This document shows positions 57,630-64,000 of a DNA stretch of 64,000 nucleotides, one piece after another. The first letter of the stretch is position 1, and the number at the start of each line of letters is the position of its first letter. This stretch comes from Fortiea contorta PCC 7126. GTDB lineage: Bacteria; Cyanobacteriota; Cyanobacteriia; Cyanobacteriales; Nostocaceae. The stretch is taken from contig NZ_KB235930.1 in NCBI RefSeq assembly GCF_000332295.1, forward strand, positions 310,895-374,894. Direction: 5' to 3'. The position numbers were made by a program, and so were the translations under genes. The notes under the pieces were generated by a model. That model made no database searches. It saw only the letters and a program-made list of their open reading frames with translations, and was not told the origin of the DNA.

Positions 57630-58244
57630 TTAAGCAAAAGGTTTTATGTAGAAATTAAACGTGTGGCTCATAGTTGCCGGCGTTAAATATTCAGTTGTCT
57701 GAAGAGGAGGAAAGAAATAAGGTGCAAATTTCTTCAGCGCTTGACACTCTTGAAGCACAGGAAAAGGTTTATGTTCTGGTACGTCATTCCAGCCAAATAC
57801 TAAAATTCCCCCCTGACGCAGGCAATTAAAACACTGCTTGAAAGATTCTTCAGTATCTTCTCTGCTATTAATTCCCCACCCAAAAACGCCATTATAGATA
57901 ATTAAATCAAAAAAATCATTTTCAATATATTTACCTAGGTTTTGTAGCCCATCAATAATATGGTTTTTAGAACCATATATTTTTTTATTAGGGTCAATTT
58001 CTATTGTCCAATATTCTTGATTTTTAAACAGACTACTATATGATTTTGTATACCAACCACAACCAACAAATAGAACTCTAGACAACTTATTTTCTGAAAT
58101 AAAATAAGGAATGATTGTGTTTTCAAGTATTAAGCGGTCTGGAGAATCTAAACGTAATCCATAATTTTTAAATCTCAACAATTTAATTACATTATAGAAT
58201 CCTATAATTTTAGGAATTACTGTAGTGTTTTTATTTGTAAACAT
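57630..58244 (-). CDS. SAM-dependent methyltransferase-like protein
   Basis: 204 residues with a Rossmann-type methyltransferase fold: SRVLFVGCGWYTKSY (motif I), EYWTIEIDPNK (motif II acid) and FDLIIYNGVFGWGIN (motif IV), then LRQGGILVFGWNDVPE. It lies in the sugar cluster and may methylate a sugar or a lipid intermediate; the substrate is unknown. Motif I has GCG rather than GxGxG, so activity is probable but not certain. Confidence 0.72.
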   Translation of the reverse strand: MFTNKNTTVIPKIIGFYNVIKLLRFKNYGLRLDSPDRLILENTIIPYFISENKLSRVLFVGCGWYTKSYSSLFKNQEYWTIEIDPNKKIYGSKNHIIDGLQNLGKYIENDFFDLIIYNGVFGWGINSREDTEESFKQCFNCLRQGGILVFGWNDVPEHKPFPVLQECQALKKFAPYFFPPLQTTEYLTPATMSHTFNFYIKPFA

Positions 58245-58327
58245 GGCAAATTCACTTGATATTATTTGATAATTGACTATTTTTTGTGAAATTTATCACA
58301 ATCTAGATGCTGAATTTAATTTAGAAG

Positions 58328-59488
58328 TTAACGTTTTAGAGCTTTATCGAAAACTCTGGAGATCGCATTCCATGCAAACTTACGTTGAAAATTGGAGTCT
58401 AGCGGTAAGGGACGCACGGGTTTACCATCTGCGCGAGGACTCTCCCAAGAAAGCCAAGTGTATTTATCAGTTAATCCCCACGTAATTACGGCGATTACTG
58501 CTGGCTCTTGCAGAACGGTTGAGAGATAATCTTCATAGACACTGGCAATAATGCGATCGCGCTCGTCTATATTTGCAGGTAAATCTTTGTCTACCACATC
58601 CAATTCTGTCACCATAATCTTTAAACCAAGATTGGCGACATCTTTGAGAAACTTTCTTAGTTTAGTAAAGTTAAACTTTTTATCAGGTGCTAAATGAGAT
58701 TGAATTCCCAGAGCATGAATCGGCGTACCTTTAGATTTCAGATGTTTGAGCAATTTCAAAACAGCCGCTCGTTTTGCTTCATCTTCAGGAGTATCATGCT
58801 CGATACCATAGTCGTTATAAACAAGTAAAGCTTTGGGATCGTTTTTAGCAGCCAATCTAAACGCAAGGTCAATATAATCAGGCCCTAAAAACTTTAACCA
58901 CGGTGTCACCCTTAAACCGTCTTGACGCCCATCATTAGGCTCAATCGCCTCATTTAAAACGTCCCAAGAATGAATTTTTCCAGCATAACGTTTAACAATC
59001 GTTGATACGTGGTTGCTTAAAATATTTTGGATTTCTTTAGAAGTAGTTTTAGGGTTGTTAAATTTATCAGTTAACCACTTAGGGTTAGCTTGATACCACA
59101 CTAAAGGATGTCCACGCAAAAGCATTGAATTTTGAGAAGCAAACTTGGCAAAAAAGTCAGTTTCTGCAAAGTTAAAAGTACTAGAAGTTGGTCGAGTTTC
59201 AACTGCATAAAACCCTGCTACTAAAATACCACACTCCTTGCTAGTAGACAACTGTAATTGTTGATCTTTTGTTAACTCTGCCCCTGGGTGTGCCCCATAA
59301 ACTAATCCTTTCACATTAGAAATTTTGCGTAAAGCAGCATTATTAATCACTGAAAAATTTCTTTTAGGATTAAATTGAGCATAAACGGGATTATCAAATT
59401 TATTAGTACAATTATACAAAAATGTACTAGTCAAAGATCCTAAATAAAATAGAAAATTTCGCCTGTTAATTATACGATATCTAACCAT
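58328..59488 (-). CDS. GH10-family endo-beta-1,4-glycanase (xylanase-like)
   Basis: 386 residues. The N-terminus NRRNFLFYLGSLTSTFL is a twin-arginine-type signal peptide. The GH10 barrel has the acid/base glutamate in WDVLNEAIEPNDG and the nucleophile in IMVTELDVVDKDLP, plus RGHPLVWYQANPKWL and the GIQSHLAPD region. It should cut a beta-linked xylose or glucose polymer outside the cytoplasm. In a polysaccharide cluster it is probably a processing or release enzyme for the polymer itself. Confidence 0.9.
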   Translation of the reverse strand: MVRYRIINRRNFLFYLGSLTSTFLYNCTNKFDNPVYAQFNPKRNFSVINNAALRKISNVKGLVYGAHPGAELTKDQQLQLSTSKECGILVAGFYAVETRPTSSTFNFAETDFFAKFASQNSMLLRGHPLVWYQANPKWLTDKFNNPKTTSKEIQNILSNHVSTIVKRYAGKIHSWDVLNEAIEPNDGRQDGLRVTPWLKFLGPDYIDLAFRLAAKNDPKALLVYNDYGIEHDTPEDEAKRAAVLKLLKHLKSKGTPIHALGIQSHLAPDKKFNFTKLRKFLKDVANLGLKIMVTELDVVDKDLPANIDERDRIIASVYEDYLSTVLQEPAVIAVITWGLTDKYTWLSWESPRADGKPVRPLPLDSNFQRKFAWNAISRVFDKALKR

Positions 59489-59549
59489 GACAAGTATTTG
59501 ATTTCCAGTACAAATTTTGATTGTGAACTTACGTAATTTTATTGCGTAA

Positions 59550-60368
59550 CTATTTGTTGTTTTTCAAAGAATTGGTTTTAAAAAGTTTCCAACCGAACCA
59601 ACTTGCTAGCCATTGAACAAGAAACAAAAATACAAACCGTGGATTATGTTTAAAGTACCGTTTCCATAAACGCTTGGGCTCCATAAACAGTCTAAATATC
59701 CACTCCATACCTCTTTTCTGCATCCAACTGGGAGCTTGTTTGACGCGACCAGAATGAAAATCAAAAGCAGCTCCAACACCAAGCATTACAGCATGAATCT
59801 TGTCTTTATGAGTCGCCATCCACAATTCTTGTCTAGGACAACCAATACCTACAAATAAAATTCTTGCACCAGACTCTACTATTTGTTGGGTATATATTTG
59901 GTCTTCTTCTGCTGTTAATGGCCGAAAAGGTGGTGCAATTTGACAAGCTATTTGAATTCCTGGAAAACATTTATGTAAAAAAGCATTAAATGCCGTCAAA
60001 CTTTCCGATGTTCCACCATAAAGTCCAATCGGAATACCAGCTTCTACAGATGCTTTGCATACATGAAGAGTTAAGGTGGGGCCATAGACGCGAGAAGCAT
60101 TTTTTATACCTAACGCACTTAAAGTCCAAACTAGAGGCATACCGTCCGGTGTGACTAAATCGGCGTTGTTAACTACACTGGCGAATTGAGAATCATCATA
60201 AACTTCCATTACCATGTGAACGTTAGCAACACAAATGTATTTATTTTGTCGCTGGCGTGCCCAATCTATAATCTGTTGAGTAGCATTTTCATAACTAGTA
60301 GCATCCAATCGCATTCCTAAAATGTAGCAAAAATCATGAATATTTTGGTTATTATTTAGTAGTTTCAT
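59550..60368 (-). CDS. WecG/TagA/CpsF-family glycosyltransferase (GT26)
   Basis: 272 residues from the ATG at 60368 (a TTG at 60383 is the other option). The start GMRLDATSYENATQQIIDWA, VNNADLVTPDGMPLVW and VYGPTLTLHVCK are conserved, as is FVGIGCPRQELWMATHKDKI; the C-terminus KRGMEWIFRLFMEPKRLWKR is a membrane-surface helix. Such enzymes add the second sugar to polyprenyl-linked intermediates (ManNAc or glucose). Confidence 0.93.
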   Translation of the reverse strand: MKLLNNNQNIHDFCYILGMRLDATSYENATQQIIDWARQRQNKYICVANVHMVMEVYDDSQFASVVNNADLVTPDGMPLVWTLSALGIKNASRVYGPTLTLHVCKASVEAGIPIGLYGGTSESLTAFNAFLHKCFPGIQIACQIAPPFRPLTAEEDQIYTQQIVESGARILFVGIGCPRQELWMATHKDKIHAVMLGVGAAFDFHSGRVKQAPSWMQKRGMEWIFRLFMEPKRLWKRYFKHNPRFVFLFLVQWLASWFGWKLFKTNSLKNNK

Positions 60369-60438
60369 TGCGTCATGTATCAAGGTTTATTAAGCAGAGG
60401 TTTAGCTTTTTCAATTAAAAACTGTGTTTGATAAATAT

Positions 60439-61614
60439 TTAGTATTTGTGACGACTCAAAACTTTTTCATAAATGCTCATTAACATCTGATAGTTCTTCT
60501 CTGCGGTGTATTTTGCTTCAAATTCAGCGCGCGCCGCTCGACGCATAGAAGCTAAATTTTCTGAGTGATTAAGAATCCATTCTACTTTGGCGACTAAATC
60601 ATTTGAGTCACCGGGACGGAACAAAAGTCCATTATCATAAGGCCTAATTAACTCTGCAAAAGCACCAATATCAGAAGCAATAACAGGAGTTCCTTTTGCA
60701 AAAGCTTCAATTGCCACTAAGCCAAATGTTTCATACCATTCTGCACATACTACTAAAAATTTGGCTGCTCCCATTAGCTGATGAACTTCGTTTGAAGGTC
60801 TATGTCCTAACCATTCCACTTCTAAACCTTGTGCCACTGCTTGAGTGACTAGAGTAGATAAAGGCCCATCTCCCACTATCTTGAGGGTAATTTTTTTACC
60901 AAGTTGTTTCCAAGCTTTTAATAGTGTTTCAATCCCTTTTTCAAAAGAGAGACGACTAACAAATAAAGCGTATTCACCTTGCCCATTTCCTTGACCAGGA
61001 TCAGGGTATATAAAGTTTGGTTTAACTACAAGTTTTGACTCTGGAAAATTTCCCTGAATAAACTTATTGCGAGCAAATTCCGTGAGAGTAATATATTGAT
61101 CTACCATCCTAGACCAAGTTTGAAATGTTTGATGTACAAACTGCATGGTTGCAACAAAAGCTGTACCCGTTCTACTACCCCGATAACAACCATGCACCAC
61201 ACTGGGCCAAGGAACAAATTTCCCAAGGCAGTCTTCACAAACTTTTCCATCACGAAATAAAGCATAGTTAGAACACAACAGACGGTAGTTATGCAAAGTT
61301 TGCACAACCGGCACATTAGCTTCTTTGCAAGCGTAGTAAACAGAAGGTGAGAACACTGGGAAAAAGTTGTGTATATGTACAATGTCTGGTTGAAAATTGT
61401 CAATTTTTTCTCTTACTAATTTTTTAGATGAAAGTGAATAGATGGCATTAATTGCCGTTTGAGCTTTTTGTATAGGATTAGTAATGTGGTCATTATTAAC
61501 CTCCAAAAACGCTATGTTATGACCATTTGCTTCTAGTAAAGCCTTTTCAGTATTCACAACTACATCCTCACCACCAGGCATCTGATAGCGATTATGTAAA
61601 ATCAGTATTTTCAT
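60439..61614 (-). CDS. GT4-family glycosyltransferase
   Basis: 391 residues, GT-B fold. The N-terminus MKILILHNRYQMPGGEDVVV and the C-terminal donor site EWYETFGLVAIEAFAKGTPV (E-x7-E) with GAFAELIRPYDNGLLF are typical. A cysteine-rich insert (CSNYALFRDGKVCEDCLGK) may bind zinc; inserts of this kind occur in several related cyanobacterial GT4. Adds a sugar in the repeat unit; donor unknown. Confidence 0.93.
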   Translation of the reverse strand: MKILILHNRYQMPGGEDVVVNTEKALLEANGHNIAFLEVNNDHITNPIQKAQTAINAIYSLSSKKLVREKIDNFQPDIVHIHNFFPVFSPSVYYACKEANVPVVQTLHNYRLLCSNYALFRDGKVCEDCLGKFVPWPSVVHGCYRGSRTGTAFVATMQFVHQTFQTWSRMVDQYITLTEFARNKFIQGNFPESKLVVKPNFIYPDPGQGNGQGEYALFVSRLSFEKGIETLLKAWKQLGKKITLKIVGDGPLSTLVTQAVAQGLEVEWLGHRPSNEVHQLMGAAKFLVVCAEWYETFGLVAIEAFAKGTPVIASDIGAFAELIRPYDNGLLFRPGDSNDLVAKVEWILNHSENLASMRRAARAEFEAKYTAEKNYQMLMSIYEKVLSRHKY

Positions 61615-61712
61615 ATATTTAGCAGCCTGAATTTAAAAACAAATAATCAAAAAATTAGTTTTGAAAAGTTGGAAACAGCGTGCAGTTAATAATTTAGCTA
61701 CCACTAAATTAT

Positions 61713-62864
61713 TTAACTTAATACAACATCTATAACTTCGCTTAAAAAATTGGCAGATGTTTCTGGTGTGTATTGGGATATTAATTGCTTAGATTTAGAA
61801 CCCATAGCATTTATCAAAGTGGGATTATCTATAAAATTTTTCATCAATTTTGCCAAATTTTCAGGATTGTGAGGGTCAAATATATAACCATTCTCTCCTT
61901 CTACAACCATCTCCGATGCCCCTGCCCATTTAGAACAAAGAATAGGCTTACTAAACGCCATTGCCTCTAGTACAACCATGCCCCAAGTATCTTCTAAAGT
62001 TGGAAAAACAAATACATCTGCCATTTGAAAATACGCACTCAAAACACCATATTCCATCCATCCCAACCATTGCACACAATTTTGTAAACCAGATTGATTT
62101 GTTAATACTTGTAATTCATCACGTTGCGGCCCATCACCGACAATTAAAAGAGTATAATCACGATAGTTTTGGGCTTGAAGAAGTAGACAAGCTTCTAATA
62201 GTAACTGGATACCTTTCCTGTGTATTACTTGACCCACAAAAATAAAAATAGGACGTTGTAATTTTAGTTGTGTGCTTTCAATGTTTGCTGGTAGAGCCGT
62301 CATTGCCTTCATATCTGGTACTTCTATAGGCTTGACAACTACTAATTCTTTTTTAGCCTTTAAAGTATTAGTCAGATAATACTTTCCTCTTTGGTTATTA
62401 GTAACAAATGCATCTGCAAAACGTGTAATCATCTGTCTCCATAAGATACGAAATGTAGAGTTGCAGGCATCAACTGTAGGCGCGCTACCTTCATAATAAA
62501 TCACAATTTTCCAACCAAATATTGGTTTAAGTAACATAGCTATAAAACTCCATAAAGAGTAAGCTAGTGTAAAAATAATCTGTGGTCTAAATCGAAATAA
62601 ACGGTTGAGAATAGCCGGAGATAAATAATCAAATCCAGGACTATACCCTTTTGATGATTGGCTGGTTTGTATGCGTTTTGTTTTACCGACTAATTCCACA
62701 TTAAAACTATTTTCATATCCTTCGGTAAATCCGGGCCATTCGCCAGTATAAACAACTGTATTTTTAAAAATTTTAGTAAAATTACACAAAATAGGATGCC
62801 AATAGTTACCTAACACAATTGAAGGGAATAACCAAGCTATACGAAGATCATTTTTGTAATTCAT
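61713..62864 (-). CDS. GT4-family glycosyltransferase
   Basis: 383 residues. The N-terminal half is less typical (YKNDLRIAWLFPSIVLGNYW). The C-terminal half shows FVGQVIHRKGIQLLLEACLL, VFVFPTLEDTWGMVVLEAMA and KWAGASEMVVEGENGYIFDP. It retains the E-x7-E-like pair of retaining GT4 enzymes. Second GT4 of the cluster. Confidence 0.92.
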   Translation of the reverse strand: MNYKNDLRIAWLFPSIVLGNYWHPILCNFTKIFKNTVVYTGEWPGFTEGYENSFNVELVGKTKRIQTSQSSKGYSPGFDYLSPAILNRLFRFRPQIIFTLAYSLWSFIAMLLKPIFGWKIVIYYEGSAPTVDACNSTFRILWRQMITRFADAFVTNNQRGKYYLTNTLKAKKELVVVKPIEVPDMKAMTALPANIESTQLKLQRPIFIFVGQVIHRKGIQLLLEACLLLQAQNYRDYTLLIVGDGPQRDELQVLTNQSGLQNCVQWLGWMEYGVLSAYFQMADVFVFPTLEDTWGMVVLEAMAFSKPILCSKWAGASEMVVEGENGYIFDPHNPENLAKLMKNFIDNPTLINAMGSKSKQLISQYTPETSANFLSEVIDVVLS

Positions 62865-63048
62865 TTTTATTCCTCATTGTCAATATCTTAGACTAGCAAT
62901 CTATAGCAGGTAATAGTTTTTATCTGCAATTATGTCAAACTTTTGCTGAATTAATTATCAAAAAAAATCTAATCGTGATTAAGAATAACTAAGTAATTAG
63001 CTTATTCATTTCACAGAAAAACACCTAATGCTAATCAATGTTATCGCT

Positions 63049-63906
63049 TTAAAAAGATTTGATATTCATTAGCAACCTTGCATAAGGAAGTAGCCAATAG
63101 ATTGGCCAAAACCAACCTGCGTACCTATATGCAAATGTTTTCCACTCTTTTAATGGCAAGCCCTTTGGTTGATTAACTTGATGCCATTGTTCTCGTAAGC
63201 TCTTATTAGTTTGCTCCCAAATTTTCAATCCAGAAACGTTATTTTCACAAGTTCCTACGTATCCTGGTACTATCCAAATAGAACAATTATGTTTTTGCGC
63301 TCGTAATCCATAGTCTATATCTCCTGTGTTATGAGTAAAAGTTGCATCAAGATTTCCTATTGATTGGACAACTTCTCGGTGAATAAGGACGCAATTACCG
63401 TTCATTGTTAGACAAGGTTTTGCTTCTACATCTGGTTGCACGAGACTAAATTTTAGAGGATGCCACCAGCTATCTCTTACCATACCTCCATAAGTTAGTA
63501 CACCTGTTTCTGGGTCTTGAGTAGAACCAACTACAATAGCTTGATGATGTCCTAAGCTCTTTAAATTATCAGATGTTGTTAATAAAGTATTTACGGCTTC
63601 GGAGTAAAGCAAAGTGTCGTCATTAAGCCAAAGGTAGTAATCGTAATTCAATTGAATAGCTTCTGCAAAAGCTAATCGCATCCCTCCATTCCAAAACAAA
63701 TTTCCATTCCCTTGAATTACCTTAATGTCTGGATATGCACTTATTACCGCTTCTCGCGTGCCATCGGTACTATAATCATCAACCAAATATACCTGAATTT
63801 TTACGTTAGCAGGTAAGTTTTGTTGAGACAATTGTTGTAAACAAGTTAAAGTTTTTTCTCGTCTATTATGACAAGTCATTAAGACAGCTAAATGCTTAAT
63901 ATTCAT
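63049..63906 (-). CDS. GT2-family glycosyltransferase
   Basis: 285 residues, GT-A fold. The start HLAVLMTCHNRREKTLTCLQ, VYLVDDYSTDGTREAV (first Asp pair), YYLWLNDDTLL (DxD-like) and THNTGDIDYGLRAQKH (catalytic base region) are family features. The C-terminal part has a WFWPIYWLLPY hydrophobic stretch. Resembles rhamnosyl- or glucosyl-transferases in polysaccharide clusters. The first gene of the cluster in this window; more may lie to the right. Confidence 0.92.
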   Translation of the reverse strand: MNIKHLAVLMTCHNRREKTLTCLQQLSQQNLPANVKIQVYLVDDYSTDGTREAVISAYPDIKVIQGNGNLFWNGGMRLAFAEAIQLNYDYYLWLNDDTLLYSEAVNTLLTTSDNLKSLGHHQAIVVGSTQDPETGVLTYGGMVRDSWWHPLKFSLVQPDVEAKPCLTMNGNCVLIHREVVQSIGNLDATFTHNTGDIDYGLRAQKHNCSIWIVPGYVGTCENNVSGLKIWEQTNKSLREQWHQVNQPKGLPLKEWKTFAYRYAGWFWPIYWLLPYARLLMNIKSF

Positions 63907-64000
63907 ATTAGTTTTTTGTAGTTTGATGTAGTAGAGTTGTTTTGAACAGTTATATTAATTGGCTGTATTACTTTTGATGCGATTATATTGTATGGAAGAA

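Overview
The window comes from the chromosome of a filamentous, probably heterocyst-forming cyanobacterium (Nostocales). The evidence is the many GCGATCGC (HIP1) octamers, heptanucleotide-type STRR repeats and REP-like palindromes, and a gene content typical of that group: cp12, a CPP1-like protein, DUF2811, DUF3177, DUF2301, a Mo-nitrogenase C-terminal-domain protein, a PirA-like PII regulator and a kinase fused to pentapeptide repeats. No rRNA, tRNA or CRISPR array was seen. The species cannot be named from sequence alone.

Layout. 1-20.7 kb is mostly housekeeping on the minus strand: a partial exported protein, Ser/Thr kinase, hemL, hisIE (plus), a truncated PepSY-membrane gene, DUF2811, an OmpR-type regulator, a CPP1-like J protein, a HAD phosphatase, an SDR, an orphan pstB, truB, a DUF1400 hydrolase, an EamA transporter, an Eis-like acetyltransferase, a fasciclin protein and ligA. 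20.9-41 kb mixes strands: a three-repeat BTRD1 protein, a glycerophosphodiesterase, a large zinc protease, a HIT protein, comM/yifB, yihY, DUF421, purB, DUF3177, cp12, a FIST protein, argC, an HtrA protease, a divergent perR-peroxiredoxin pair, gor and a nuclease. 41-49 kb holds a ferritin-like protein, a hydrolase, an unknown membrane protein and a TonB receptor/binding-protein locus whose binding-protein gene is broken by an IS4-family element with a clean 9-bp target duplication. 49-53.9 kb holds nit1, obgE, the Mo-nitro_C protein, DUF2301, a SAM hydrolase and pirA. 54-64 kb is a one-directional exopolysaccharide cluster: GT61, PIG-L deacetylase, polyprenyl-phosphate sugar transferase, methyltransferase, GH10 hydrolase, GT26, two GT4 and a GT2.

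How genes fit together. PerR, the type II peroxiredoxin and glutathione reductase form a peroxide-defence block with a perfect 8-1-8 operator between the divergent genes. PirA carries a perfect NtcA site across its likely -35 region, which fits nitrogen-dependent repression. The TonB receptor has a recognisable promoter and a leader of about 365 nt containing hairpins and direct repeats. The sugar cluster has an initiating transferase, several extending transferases and a Tat-exported glycosidase, but no Wzx/Wzy inside the window.

The least explained structures are two arrays of a related 21-bp repeat (27.9 kb and 34.6 kb). Their core reads as the same seven-residue unit. The second array lies between two G-rich/C-rich arms that contain a 51-bp perfect inverted repeat. 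The TonB-receptor leader and a 10-10-10 inverted repeat before the acetyltransferase gene are the next most interesting.
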